From assembly GCF_005502885.1 (NCBI RefSeq), contig NZ_SCMR01000001.1:434001-498000 (forward strand): 64,000 nucleotides of DNA, read 5' to 3'. The notes below the pieces were generated by a model. That model made no database searches. It was not told the DNA's origin and saw nothing but the letters and a program-made list of their open reading frames with translations. Below, one piece after another: positions 42,906 to 52,055 of this stretch. This stretch comes from Microbacterium sp. 2FI (GTDB lineage: Bacteria > Actinomycetota > Actinomycetes > Actinomycetales > Microbacteriaceae). Position 1 is the first letter of the stretch, and every line of letters starts with the position of its first letter. A program made the translations under genes and the position numbers.

Positions 42906-44369
42906 TCACACCCTCCGGCACAGCGGAGTCGCCGCCGCCGTGAATGCCTGCGATTGCTGGCCTACGAGCCGGCGTGTCTCGCACGATGCCTGGATCGCGG
43001 CTTGCTCGATCGTTGCGACAGCGGCGTCGAGCTCTTCGGCGGATGCAGAACTCACGCTGATCAGGCCGACCGCACGCAGCACGCCGTGCCCCGATGTGAG
43101 GTCTCGCTCCTGCTGCAGCACGTCGCCGTACTCTGCGGTCGCCGTGGCATCCTCGATCTGTCCGATGCGGCTGCGCTGGTGCGCGTCGCTGAGCAGCTCC
43201 GTCTTCTTCCTTCGCAGGTCGCGGGCAGCCTGGTCACTGCGAACAGGGAGGTAGTGCAACGAGATGGTGCGCAGGATGCCGGTGGAGAGGACCAGGGGCG
43301 TGAGGAAGCCCGGGAAGACGTGCGACCTCGGCCAGTCACTGATCCACAGCACTGCGTGGAAGGCTGAATCGGTGCGAATCTTGTCCCATGTCTCAGCAAC
43401 GGCGACCGGGCCCGCGCTCGCGAGCGAACGGCCGACCGTGGTCTGACGTTCGAGGTCTGCGGTGACGGGCGGGTCGTACGCCGTGCGCAGTATGACCGCG
43501 AGCTCGTCAGCGCGGAGCCAGCCCGTGACGGTCAGATCCGCTGCCCGCAGTGCCGTGGTGAGAGCGACCATCTCCTGCCGGAGGACGAGCGCCGCACCGC
43601 GCATCCCGCGTCCCGAAGTGCGGATCTGCCGCGATGAGGCTTTGAGGTCGAGCGAGATGCTGATCGTGGTGGAGTGTCGTTCGCTGGCTGGGCCGGCTCG
43701 GTCGATCAGGTCTCGGTATGTCATTGCCGCCCAGCTGCTGTCATCGGACCCGTGGTGCTCCCACCACTCCGAGAGGCCAACGCCTGAGTCGGGTAGCGTC
43801 CGCTCCGACACCTGAACGCGGGCGATCCTGCCGGACCGGCACGTGCTCGCCAGTGCGCGGCCCCATCCCGACACGCGTCGTTGCTGCTCCGTCGGGTCAA
43901 GGAGGACGAAGGCGGGGTGTGAGACGGCGACGATCGCCGTGAGCGTCTGATCGTGAGGGTCATGGACCATCACGGCACCCGATTCCGGGTCCTGCCATTC
44001 GCGCAGGGACGCGGAGTCGCCGGGGAGAGCCAAAGTACCGACGGGGCGCGGACGCAGGATACGTCGCCGAAACTGCAACTGTCCCGTCCAGGCTCGCCAC
44101 GCCCACCGGCTGACGACCGGCAGCCACTCCACGACCTTTCGGCCACCAAGCGGGATCATCGCGATCGCAACAGTCGTCGCCCAAAGCGGGCTCGACCAGG
44201 CGACTCCGGTCGCGCCGGACGTGTACAGGCTGACCACCAACGTGAGCAGGCCGATCGACAGGGCAATGAGCTGGGGGAGCGAGAGGCCGAGCAAGATGGC
44301 GCGGCGACTCAATCTCGAGAACTGCACCGGTGCCAGCTGGAACCGCGCCCAGTCCGGCGTGTGGTTCAT
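42906..44369 (-). CDS. SCO6880-like type IV secretion protein
   Basis: A 487-aa protein with two N-terminal helices (near residues 25-55 and 60-75) in a PrgI-like part, then a long soluble region with ATYDPP-like and WPRSHVFPGFLTPLV segments. It matches the SCO6880 group, which corresponds to the PrgI plus VirB4 N-terminal portion and has no Walker motifs. It is coupled to the TrbL-like gene (4-bp overlap) and works with the ATPase at 40937. Confidence 0.78.
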   Translation of the reverse strand: MNHTPDWARFQLAPVQFSRLSRRAILLGLSLPQLIALSIGLLTLVVSLYTSGATGVAWSSPLWATTVAIAMIPLGGRKVVEWLPVVSRWAWRAWTGQLQFRRRILRPRPVGTLALPGDSASLREWQDPESGAVMVHDPHDQTLTAIVAVSHPAFVLLDPTEQQRRVSGWGRALASTCRSGRIARVQVSERTLPDSGVGLSEWWEHHGSDDSSWAAMTYRDLIDRAGPASERHSTTISISLDLKASSRQIRTSGRGMRGAALVLRQEMVALTTALRAADLTVTGWLRADELAVILRTAYDPPVTADLERQTTVGRSLASAGPVAVAETWDKIRTDSAFHAVLWISDWPRSHVFPGFLTPLVLSTGILRTISLHYLPVRSDQAARDLRRKKTELLSDAHQRSRIGQIEDATATAEYGDVLQQERDLTSGHGVLRAVGLISVSSASAEELDAAVATIEQAAIQASCETRRLVGQQSQAFTAAATPLCRRV

Positions 44370-45667
44370 CGCCCGTCCTCTCGCCGATTTCGATCCGGAA
44401 GTGTCGCCGCTGAGGCGGGTGGCATCGGAGCCGCAGCGGCACCGTTAGGGGCGCCTGAAGGCTGTGCCTGTGCATCGGCGCCGCGACCAATGGTGGTGCC
44501 GATGCGCGGCCCGGCGACCGTGGCGCCGTGCGCCACGACGGCACCGGCGGCCACTCCCGCCGCGACCGGTCCAGCCGCCCTCGTCGCCGTTGTTGCGCTG
44601 GCGCCACTTGTGCCTGCGGAGCCGGCGGATGCACCCGGCGGGGCCACGGCTGACGGCGACGATGTAGTCGCGCCAGAGGACCGACTCCCGGCCCCAGGCG
44701 AGTCGAGCACTTTTTTCGCGCCACCCGCCATCGGTCCTGTCGGGACCGGTACGGGGCGGTTGAGGGCCGACTTGGCCTCCTGCTCGCTGGACATCGCGTG
44801 GTACATGTCGAAGCCCACGAAGCTGAGGAACTTGTAGGTGATGTAAGGGGCGAATGCCGCGATGAACATCAGCACGATTCCGGCGATCGGATCGCTCACC
44901 GAGGCCAAGTCCGCGTCGATGGGCGCCGAGACCTGCGCGACCGCGACCAGGAAGATCACCACGAGCACGAGCTTCGACAGGATGAGCGCAACGACGAATG
45001 CCGCCCATTTCCCGAACCACCCCTTGGTGGCATCCCAGGCGAATCCTGCGAGAGCGATCGGCCCGAACACGATCGCGACGAGGAGCAGCGCCTTGCGTAT
45101 CAGTAGCGAGAACCAGACGATCGCCGCGGCGCAGATCGCCAGCCCCGCAAGGAACATCGTGAGGATCGCTCCGACACCGGGAGTAGCGATATTGATCGCC
45201 GCAAGGCCGGCGACGAGAAGGGCGATGCGGTCGCCGATCCCCGCCATCGTGTTTCCGGTGGCTTGAACGATGCCGACCGCCAACTGGTCGGTGATCTCGA
45301 GAAGCAGCCCGGTCAGGGTGATGATCAAGAACGAACCCAGCACGGCTTTGGCCATCCCCACACACGCACGCGAGAGAGCTGTCGGATCCCGACGGGCGAG
45401 TCCGGTGATCAGCTGCAGGCAGAAGAACAGCAGTGTGACGAACACAGCGACGCCGAACAGCACGTTGTAGACGTCGAGGTATCCAGGATCGGTGATCTCG
45501 AGCAGCGTCGTCGTGTCGAATACGCTCCAGACCGACTCGAACATCCACGACGCTGCCGCGCCCATCGCCTGCGCGAGCCAGTCGAAGGGCGCCGCGACGA
45601 GCGACGCTGCGCCTGTACCCGCCGCATCACACACGGCCGCGATGACCGGCACGTCACAGACGCTCAT
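44366..45667 (-). CDS. TrbL/VirB6-like polytopic channel protein
   Basis: A 433-aa membrane protein with about six to eight hydrophobic helices between residues 20 and 300 (LFGVAVFVTLLFFCLQLIT, LLLVAIVFGPIALAGFAWD), then a Ser/Ala/Pro/Gly-rich low-complexity tail to the end. It fits the VirB6/TrbL inner-membrane component. I use the ATG at 45667 (MSVCDVPV) with AGGAG 8 bases upstream; the frame continues to 46021 across two other genes' territory and was not used. Confidence 0.8.
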   Translation of the reverse strand: MSVCDVPVIAAVCDAAGTGAASLVAAPFDWLAQAMGAAASWMFESVWSVFDTTTLLEITDPGYLDVYNVLFGVAVFVTLLFFCLQLITGLARRDPTALSRACVGMAKAVLGSFLIITLTGLLLEITDQLAVGIVQATGNTMAGIGDRIALLVAGLAAINIATPGVGAILTMFLAGLAICAAAIVWFSLLIRKALLLVAIVFGPIALAGFAWDATKGWFGKWAAFVVALILSKLVLVVIFLVAVAQVSAPIDADLASVSDPIAGIVLMFIAAFAPYITYKFLSFVGFDMYHAMSSEQEAKSALNRPVPVPTGPMAGGAKKVLDSPGAGSRSSGATTSSPSAVAPPGASAGSAGTSGASATTATRAAGPVAAGVAAGAVVAHGATVAGPRIGTTIGRGADAQAQPSGAPNGAAAAPMPPASAATLPDRNRREDGR

Positions 45668-45693
45668 CCGCTTCACTCCTGTGTGGGGCCGGC

Positions 45694-45963
45694 TCAGACC
45701 GACTGACCGACGGTCCAGAAGAAGTTGATGAGCGTGACCGCGGCCCCGCAGATGATCGCCGCACCGCATGCGACGAGGACGCCGAGCTTTCCGCGCGACG
45801 CGAGATGCGGGTTGGAGGAGTTCGCGCCGAAGCCCCAGACGATCGCGGCAATGATGAGCGCGAGGACGCTGAGAATGAGGCCGACGGTCATCACCGCACC
45901 GACGATGACTCGCAGCTGCTCGATGCCGGGAAGACCGGTCCCGTTCGGTGAGATGTCGATCAC
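45694..45963 (-). CDS. Small membrane protein, pilin-like, copy 1
   Basis: An 89-aa protein with two hydrophobic helices separated by a short polar loop (ANSSNPHLASRGKLG). I start at the GTG 45963 because AAGGGAG is 7 bases upstream and the product then aligns end to end with its neighbour at 46043. VirB2/TrbC pilins have this size and topology; DUF6112 may be its Pfam home, from memory. Confidence 0.75.
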   Translation of the reverse strand: MIDISPNGTGLPGIEQLRVIVGAVMTVGLILSVLALIIAAIVWGFGANSSNPHLASRGKLGVLVACGAAIICGAAVTLINFFWTVGQSV

Positions 45964-46042
45964 GATGCTGCTCCCTTGATGGGTGTTGGCGGACATCAGG
46001 GAGGAGCGCAAAGAGTTCCACGAATGCAGATAAGCACTGCGC

Positions 46043-46315
46043 CTACATCGCGGACCCGAGGTCGAGAAGGAAGTTGAGCCACGTGACGCCGATGCCGGCG
46101 ACTGCTGCGGTACCGATGCTCACCCAGACTCCGATTCGAGCGCGGCTGGCGGCTTGGTAGTGACCGTTCGATGAGGCCAGTGCCCACGTGACAGCGCAGA
46201 CGATGAGCATCAAGACGGCCGCGATCAAGGCGACCATGAGCAGCGCCCCGATGAGCTCGCGCAGTTCGGCGGCAGCGCCCACCGCGCCGAAGTTGGGAAA
46301 GATCGTCGCGCTCAT
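46043..46315 (-). CDS. Small membrane protein, pilin-like, copy 2
   Basis: A 90-aa two-helix protein (MSATIFPNFGAVGAAAELRE) homologous to the gene just downstream: both have an ELR/QLR-x3-GA first helix, the S-x3-GxxxxAS loop and an N-F-hydrophobic ending. The ATG overlaps the preceding hydrolase stop. Two different copies suggest a two-component pilus or a major and a minor subunit. Confidence 0.75.
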   Translation of the reverse strand: MSATIFPNFGAVGAAAELRELIGALLMVALIAAVLMLIVCAVTWALASSNGHYQAASRARIGVWVSIGTAAVAGIGVTWLNFLLDLGSAM

Positions 46316-47478
46316 GATGCTTCCAATGGCTCGCAGACGGCCGTTGCGGCATCCGTTTCATCGATGCCTTCAGCACCCCGCTGCGAGAGCCAGTCGATCG
46401 CGTTCACGGTCGGTTGACCTGCTCCGCCCGGGTGAATCTCGAGGTGCAGATGCGGGCCCGTCGATCGGCCCGCCGAACCGACGTCTCCGATGAGCTCGCC
46501 GGCCGTCACGGTGTCGCCGGCATCCACGTGGACTCGGCTCTCGTACATGTGGGCGTAGAACGACGCGACGCGTTGTCCGTTCACGGTGTGTTCCAGGATG
46601 ATGAGGCCGCCGTATCCGCCGCGGAGACCCGCGAAGGCGACGACCCCATCAGCGATTGCGAGGATCGGCGTGCCCATCGCTGCGGCGAGGTCGCTGCCCT
46701 CGTGGAACGCTCGGGCGCCGGTGAACGGGTCGGTGCGCCACCCGTAGCTGGACGTGTCCGTATACCTGCCCATCGGGAGGGGGAAGACAAGCCGCGATGT
46801 CTCCGGCACAATGGCTGCGCCGCCGTGCGCAGACGCAGGCGACCGTGCTGTCAGCGCGACGAGAATCGCCTCGGCGACGGGTCGGTAGTTCTCGTACCGA
46901 TCGGGATAGGCGCTGACCTCCACCATCTGCGCGGCCTCGCCAGGGTCGAGTGCCTGCCAGCCCGGGATGTCCAGAAGTCCGCGCGGTCTGCCCTCGTTCG
47001 GGCCGCTCGGACCACCGAAGAACGCTCGAACCTGGTAGGCCGGGTCCATCAGCTCGGTGACCGTGCCCCACTCCGTGCTCGGGCGCATCTGGAACATTCC
47101 GAGCGAGTCGTGATCGGACCCGCTCCCGTCGTTCGGGTACCCGGCTGACTGCGGATATGCCGACGGATTTGCCAGCATCCGAAGCCCGGACTCCGTGAGC
47201 GCGGCCATGATCGCGATGAGCGCACCGGGCCTGCCGACGCCGGAGGTCTGCTCTGCGACGGTGATGATCGTCGCCGCGTGCGTGAGCTGATGTCGGCCGA
47301 GGACGACGCGCGTGCCATCCCGGGTCTGCGCCTCCAGAGAGTCGGGGATCCGGGCGACGCTGAGCGAGCCGACGGCGCATGAGCGCGCGGCGGTCGCCAT
47401 CAGCGCCGCCACCGAGATGAGTCCTGCGGCGGGCAGGACCGCCATCATGACGAGCAGGATGCCAACAACACGCTTCAT
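46312..47478 (-). CDS. Lytic transglycosylase-M23 peptidase fusion
   Basis: A 388-aa cell-wall hydrolase that opens peptidoglycan for the conjugation channel. After a signal/anchor helix (near residues 4-30) comes a transglycosylase-like domain with catalytic Glu in MAALTESGLR and SLGMFQMRP. A LytM/M23 zinc peptidase follows, with FHEGSDLAAAMGTP and GPHLHLEIHPGG as metal ligands. The ATG at 47478 has GAGG upstream; the frame extends to 47622 but inside the next gene. The stop overlaps copy 2 of the pilin-like pair. Confidence 0.88.
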   Translation of the reverse strand: MKRVVGILLVMMAVLPAAGLISVAALMATAARSCAVGSLSVARIPDSLEAQTRDGTRVVLGRHQLTHAATIITVAEQTSGVGRPGALIAIMAALTESGLRMLANPSAYPQSAGYPNDGSGSDHDSLGMFQMRPSTEWGTVTELMDPAYQVRAFFGGPSGPNEGRPRGLLDIPGWQALDPGEAAQMVEVSAYPDRYENYRPVAEAILVALTARSPASAHGGAAIVPETSRLVFPLPMGRYTDTSSYGWRTDPFTGARAFHEGSDLAAAMGTPILAIADGVVAFAGLRGGYGGLIILEHTVNGQRVASFYAHMYESRVHVDAGDTVTAGELIGDVGSAGRSTGPHLHLEIHPGGAGQPTVNAIDWLSQRGAEGIDETDAATAVCEPLEAS

Positions 47479-47491
47479 GGTCACCTCGCAT

Positions 47492-48157
47492 TTACCACAA
47501 CGGATTGTCGATTTGGGAGAGACGAAGAAGTCGGCACGGGTCCGGGCGCTCGCAGGCAATGAAGACGGTGAATGCGACGAGTCGACTCGTGTTCGCGGGT
47601 TCCGTGCCCCACACGCCCACACGGTGCCGCGTGCCGGAGACGGTGAACGCCGTCGCGCCGGGCGGGAGCTGTCCGGACTGAGCCTGCTGGACGGCGGTCG
47701 ACCACGCGTCAGGGATGATCACCGAGTCGATGACGAGCCATTGCCGTGTTCCGTATCCGCGCAGCTGTTGCCAGAGCGCGGGTGTTGGCAGATACGACCG
47801 GACATCGCTCGCGGTAGCCGGCGCCTCCTCGGCATCGGCCACGTCGACGACGACCTGCGCCCACTCGCTCACATCGGCCGTCGAGCGCGTGTCCCATGTG
47901 AAGAGCGCTTTGGCGACCCGGCGCGCGAATTCTTCAGGATCGGCAGTGTCGGCGATGGGCCTCGGACCCAGGTGACCTTCGCGGGAAGTCGGCGGGACGG
48001 CATCCACCGTCGAGTCAATGACCGATGGATGCTGGGGCGCGGGCGGCCCGACCAGCAAGCCATAGATGCCCCACGCGACCAAAAGCAGAACGGCGAGAAC
48101 GACAGTGATGCCTGCAACGACAAGACCACGCCGACGGTCGAAACGATGTGAACGCAT
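47492..48157 (-). CDS. Conjugation protein with one membrane helix (VirB8/TcpC-like)
   Basis: A 221-aa protein with a basic N-terminus, one hydrophobic helix (GLVVAGITVVLAVLLLVAWG) and an outside domain of about 170 residues. Size, topology and position before the hydrolase fit the VirB8/TcpC scaffold group, though no sequence motif is decisive. The ATG at 48157 has GGAGGGG upstream; a frame to 48340 was rejected because it overlaps the ParB gene. Confidence 0.72.
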   Translation of the reverse strand: MRSHRFDRRRGLVVAGITVVLAVLLLVAWGIYGLLVGPPAPQHPSVIDSTVDAVPPTSREGHLGPRPIADTADPEEFARRVAKALFTWDTRSTADVSEWAQVVVDVADAEEAPATASDVRSYLPTPALWQQLRGYGTRQWLVIDSVIIPDAWSTAVQQAQSGQLPPGATAFTVSGTRHRVGVWGTEPANTSRLVAFTVFIACERPDPCRLLRLSQIDNPLW

Positions 48158-48234
48158 GAAGCCCCTCCGCTCCCGCACCGCTGGGAACGGTGCCTGAGAG
48201 AGAGGTGCGCGACCGCGACCGATCCCCGGGATCG

Positions 48235-49134
48235 CTAACCCGCGATGACGTTGGGTGCCGCGGCGCGTGCGTCTCGCTCGGCGCTCAACGCTTCGGCGAA
48301 CGCGACCGTCCCAGCGACTGTCTCCTCGAACTGCCGCCACTGATCGCCGGTGAGGCTGGCTGCGATCTCGTCATAGTCGAACTTCTCCCACCAGCCGCGG
48401 AGGTCATCCCACATGAACACGAACGCGCGAACGGGCAGTTTGGTGGCGTGTGACGTACGCGAGTCGGAGTCGGTCGGCGCCTTGAGCTGAGCCCGCACCC
48501 GCTGATGTGCGGGCGCGACGGGTGCGCCGTCGTCAATGCTCGCCAACTCCGCCTCCGCTCGCTCGCGAACCGCGGGATCGATGGTCGCATCGGCGGCGAC
48601 GCGCTCAAGATCTCCGATGCGCTCGAGGGTTGTGTAGGAACGTCGTCCGGTGACGAGCTCAGCAGCCTGTGCCCGAGCGTCTCCCTTCGGCACTGACGGT
48701 GCCGCCATTGTGGCGGCACCGGTCAGTTCCGCGAGCTGCCCCTTCGTCGTGAACCGCGAGGCCTCCTGCCTGCGTGCGGCGTCTTCAGCGAGCAGACCCT
48801 TGAGCTCGCGGTAGAGCGACGCGGATTCGGTCGGCGTGAGCGCCTTGTGCAGCGCATCGTCGTCTTGCTCGGCGAGCACCCGCGTGAGTCGATCGGTCAC
48901 GCCGGCTCGGACCCAGACGTTGACCGTGCGCACGCCGAGTCGGCGAAGCGCAGCGAGGCGTCGCGCGCCGCAGACGAGCACGCCCTCGGGCGTCACGGTG
49001 ATCGGTTGTAGGAGCCCGTGCTGCTCGATCGATGCAGCGAGAGCGTCGACGTCGCCCAGGTCGACTCGATGTCTGCCGCCGACTCGAATGGAATCGATCG
49101 AACGCTCGAGCTCGATGTGTCCGCGCATGCTCAC
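48235..49134 (-). CDS. ParB-like nuclease-fold protein
   Basis: A 299-aa protein with an N-terminal ParB domain: DVDALAASIEQHGLLQPITV, VLVCGARRLAALRRLGV (the GxRR box is GARR here). The remainder is helical and not recognised. The GTG at 49134 overlaps the stop of the preceding gene. Element ParB proteins may act in partition of the excised circle or as regulators. No ParA is in the window. Confidence 0.82.
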   Translation of the reverse strand: MSMRGHIELERSIDSIRVGGRHRVDLGDVDALAASIEQHGLLQPITVTPEGVLVCGARRLAALRRLGVRTVNVWVRAGVTDRLTRVLAEQDDDALHKALTPTESASLYRELKGLLAEDAARRQEASRFTTKGQLAELTGAATMAAPSVPKGDARAQAAELVTGRRSYTTLERIGDLERVAADATIDPAVRERAEAELASIDDGAPVAPAHQRVRAQLKAPTDSDSRTSHATKLPVRAFVFMWDDLRGWWEKFDYDEIAASLTGDQWRQFEETVAGTVAFAEALSAERDARAAAPNVIAG

Positions 49135-49955
49135 GGCTGAGACCTCGGCATGCTCCCGGTCATCTCTCCCACGATCTGCTCGTCGGACAGGAGCGTGCGG
49201 AGCGGCTCGCCGACGAGGAGGCGGAGAAGGATGCCTCGTCCGACCGCAGTATGAGCAAGGGATGGGTCGGGGTTACCGAGGAGTACTCGAAGCATCGCCG
49301 TCCATGCGCGCTGAGGCACGTCAAGCAACGCGCGAGCGTTGTAGTCGCGGCGGAGCGACTCGAATGCCGACGAGCGTGATGACGAGTCGGCAAGGCGGGT
49401 GCACACGTACTCAATCGCCGAGCGGGCGCGCTCTGGTTGCCACCCCAGGAGGGTGAAGAGCGCGATGGCATCCTCCACGGCCGATCCGACGCTCTCTGCC
49501 TGGGCCGACGGTTCGACATCGAAGGGCTCTGTCCTGAACGCGGGGTGGTATTCGAGCAGGGGGTTCTCTCGATCGCTGAAGCGCTCGGCGTCGTGGAAGA
49601 CCGAGTAGCGGGGGCGTCGAGCCTGGTGCACCGAGCAGAGGAGTCCGCGCGCGCGTTCTTCCGCGATGCAGGTGATCTGCACGGCGCGGGTCACCATCGC
49701 CCACGGATCGTCGGCCCGGCGGATCGATGGCGAGCGCATCGCGTCGAATGCGGCAGCCGCTGCTTCCCAGGGGTCGAGCCCGTGCTTTCGTGCCAGCGCC
49801 GCGTAGCGATCGGCGGCGTGTCGCATCAGTGCTGCAGCCTCAGCATCGGCGCGCCAACCGACACCCTCGTTTTGCTGCAGGCGCACGAGGAGGGCTCGCA
49901 GCCCTTCGGGGCTCTTGAACGAGGTGTCGGTAGTCGACGGTCCGGACCTAGGCAT
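49131..49955 (-). CDS. Hypothetical protein upstream of parB
   Basis: A 274-aa soluble, helical protein without recognised domain. Segments such as HGLDPWEAAAAAFDAMRSPS and DPWAMVTRAVQITCIAEERA recall proteins found with ParB on actinobacterial elements. I use the ATG at 49955 (MPRSGPSTTDT); a TTG at 49964 would overlap the previous stop. It is co-transcribed with parB. Confidence 0.68.
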   Translation of the reverse strand: MPRSGPSTTDTSFKSPEGLRALLVRLQQNEGVGWRADAEAAALMRHAADRYAALARKHGLDPWEAAAAAFDAMRSPSIRRADDPWAMVTRAVQITCIAEERARGLLCSVHQARRPRYSVFHDAERFSDRENPLLEYHPAFRTEPFDVEPSAQAESVGSAVEDAIALFTLLGWQPERARSAIEYVCTRLADSSSRSSAFESLRRDYNARALLDVPQRAWTAMLRVLLGNPDPSLAHTAVGRGILLRLLVGEPLRTLLSDEQIVGEMTGSMPRSQP

Positions 49956-49960
49956 CGCAC

Positions 49961-50332
49961 TCAACCCCGATCCATAGCGTCGCGACCGTGCGTGCCTCGA
50001 TTGACGCCGAAAGATGGCAGCGGTGGAAGGCGGTGTGCGCGTTCGCGGATCGCGTGTTTTGTCATCGCTGGCTGCCGACGGATGCGGTGGGCCAGTGCGG
50101 CCTCGAGGCTGAGCCCACGGCCGGCCACCTTGCCGCTTCCCATCGCCAGAGCATCCGAAATGCGCATCCAGGTGACGCCGCGCACGTCGCCGATGTCGTC
50201 ACGGGCCGTACCGCGCGCGGCACCCGTCTGGCTGGCAATCCGCGCCCGATCCCTTTCGCTGACGTCGATTGACACGACGTCTGCCAGCGCAGGGGTGCTC
50301 TCCATCCCGGCATCCGAGGCCCGCTCATTCAT
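49961..50332 (-). CDS. Hypothetical protein
   Basis: A 123-aa polar protein (MNERASDAGMESTPALADVV). A stretch around RGVTWMRISDALAMGSGKVA looks like a helix-turn-helix-type segment but is too weak to name. It overlaps the DUF2637-like gene by 8 bp and runs up to the gene at 49955, so it belongs to the same transcript. Confidence 0.55.
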   Translation of the reverse strand: MNERASDAGMESTPALADVVSIDVSERDRARIASQTGAARGTARDDIGDVRGVTWMRISDALAMGSGKVAGRGLSLEAALAHRIRRQPAMTKHAIRERAHRLPPLPSFGVNRGTHGRDAMDRG

Positions 50333-50984
50333 CTATCTGCCCTCCTCGAGAGAGTTGCTGTTGTTGGTGAGGTGCACCGGGTGGCACGTGCAGCCAGCGC
50401 CCCACCGTCGACGGATGAACCCCGAGCCGGCGCGCGATGGCGGCGTTCGACCAACCCGAGGCGTGGAGCGCGGCCGCGCCGGCGCGACCGGCCGTACGCT
50501 CACCAGGTCGCTGCGCGGGGACGAAGGCGTCGTCCTCGTCGCCGGTCGGCGCGCTTGTGGCCGTGCCGGAATGGGCGGCGTGGCGGGCGAGGATGGACGT
50601 CAGGTGCGTGATCGCCAGTAGAACGAGCGGTGGAACTGCAGCCACCGAGGCCGCGAGTGCCGCCGGAACGTCCTTGTCGGCCGCGAGGATCGCATGAATG
50701 GCGTTTGCTGCGACGGAGACGCCGGCCCCGGCGACCAGCAGCAGCCAGGGATACCAGGCGGCCCGAGAGTTCGCGAGGACGACGACGGCGACTGTTGCGA
50801 CGACGATGATCCCGTCGACGATGAGCGGCCACGCCCACGCCTGACCCGCACCGATGCCCGAGCGGTGCGCGAGGTCTGCGAGAGACGTGAACGACAGCCA
50901 GAACGCGCCACCCGCGATGAACATCGTCCCGGTGACCGCCGTCGTCGTGGCCACACGGATGCCGTCGAATCGTGTCGCGCTCAT
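50325..50984 (-). CDS. DUF2637-like membrane protein with C-terminal helix-turn-helix
   Basis: A 219-aa protein. The N-terminal half has four hydrophobic helices (WPLIVDGIIVVATVAVVVLA, then WYPWLLLVAGAGVSVAANAI) as in DUF2637/SpdB-type proteins of actinobacterial elements, which are linked to DNA spread between cells. The C-terminus carries a homeodomain-like HTH, HASGWSNAAIARRLGVHPST. The ATG at 50984 overlaps the prim-pol stop. Confidence 0.78.
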   Translation of the reverse strand: MSATRFDGIRVATTTAVTGTMFIAGGAFWLSFTSLADLAHRSGIGAGQAWAWPLIVDGIIVVATVAVVVLANSRAAWYPWLLLVAGAGVSVAANAIHAILAADKDVPAALAASVAAVPPLVLLAITHLTSILARHAAHSGTATSAPTGDEDDAFVPAQRPGERTAGRAGAAALHASGWSNAAIARRLGVHPSTVGRWLHVPPGAPHQQQQLSRGGQIDE

Positions 50985-51868
50985 GGCAGGCTCGGTCCCG
51001 ATCCCGGCCGCCGGATTCGAGCAGCAGGGCTCGCGAACCTCGTGAACCTCGGGCCGTACTCCTCCGGACCGGTGTGGCGCCACGCTGAGTGGAGCGTCGC
51101 AATGATCTCGGGCTCGCCCAGTCCGGCCTGCTTGGCGGCGGGGAGGAGCGCCGAGACAGCCTCCCGAGGAGGCATTCCCGACTCATACAGCCGGCACGCC
51201 GCCCAGAACAGGCCCCGGTTGCGCTCGCCTTCCTGCAAACGCGCAACCCAGCTCGCGAGCACGGTTGGATTCGTGCGCCCCGTCGAGCCCGTGTAGCTGG
51301 TCGGGACCGGCCGCGGATCAACGAATGCGCGAAGCGCGACCGCTTCAATCGGCTCGGGGTTCTTGCCGAGCGACGTAAGTCGGTAGGCGACCGGCCCTCG
51401 CTCGGTCTGGATGACCGACGGTGGGACTATCACGTATCCGCCGTCACCGCGGAAGTCGATGTGGGCTCGTGCCGCCTGCCAGCAGCGCTGCGCGCTGGTG
51501 GCGGGGTAGTAGACGTGCATTCCGTCGGAGGGCGTGTGCACCCGTGCGATCTCGCCATCCGCGAGGTGGGCGCTCAGCGCTCGCAGGAAACCCGCGAAGC
51601 CAGACTCATCGCCTCTGACATCGACGTCCACGACATCGAACCCCGACCGCGGACCGGTCGGCATGCCGATGTTCGCGTCAGGCCAGCGCCGCCACCACGC
51701 ATTGACCAGATGGCCCAGCGTCGATGCGTCGCGGAATCCTGCGGGGGTGAGCGGGCGTTTGCCGCCTGGAATGCACGGGAACACCGGGATGTCCTCTCGC
51801 GCGAGCGTGACCGCGAAGTCGCCCCGCGACATCCCAGCTGAGATGAGGAGCAGATCGCCGAAGTTCAC
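50981..51868 (-). CDS. Bifunctional primase-polymerase (AEP prim-pol)
   Basis: A 295-aa archaeo-eukaryotic-type primase. Catalytic residues lie in SGFDVVDVDVRGDESG (DxD) and VHTPSDGMHVYY (the His of the sxH motif), preceded by GGKRPLTPAGFRDAST. Such enzymes prime element replication. The GTG at 51868 has AGGAGG 5 bases upstream and starts VNFGDLLLISAGMS; the frame to 51982 lies in the divergent promoter and was rejected. First gene of the long leftward transfer operon. Confidence 0.84.
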   Translation of the reverse strand: MNFGDLLLISAGMSRGDFAVTLAREDIPVFPCIPGGKRPLTPAGFRDASTLGHLVNAWWRRWPDANIGMPTGPRSGFDVVDVDVRGDESGFAGFLRALSAHLADGEIARVHTPSDGMHVYYPATSAQRCWQAARAHIDFRGDGGYVIVPPSVIQTERGPVAYRLTSLGKNPEPIEAVALRAFVDPRPVPTSYTGSTGRTNPTVLASWVARLQEGERNRGLFWAACRLYESGMPPREAVSALLPAAKQAGLGEPEIIATLHSAWRHTGPEEYGPRFTRFASPAARIRRPGSGPSLP

Positions 51869-51996
51869 GTCAACCTCCTGGGTGCGCTGTGATCGACGGG
51901 AAGGTGCGCCGGAGGACGCGGGCTGAGCCGCTGGTGGCGAATCCCTTGCTCGTGAGTCATGGGAATGAGCGCACACGGCCAAAGCCGACGGAGACA

Positions 51997-52011
51997 GACC
52001 TGATCTAGGTC
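51997..52011. promoter_or_regulatory. Candidate operator of the XRE regulator
   Basis: GACCTGATCTAGGTC, an inverted repeat GACCT-5-AGGTC, in the 187-bp gap between the leftward transfer operon and the rightward XRE gene, 45 bp before the XRE start. The position suits a switch controlling both directions. Confidence 0.5.
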
Positions 52012-52055
52012 AGAATGAGTCAAAGACTGCTGACGAGATCTGGCGCGAGGGTGCG

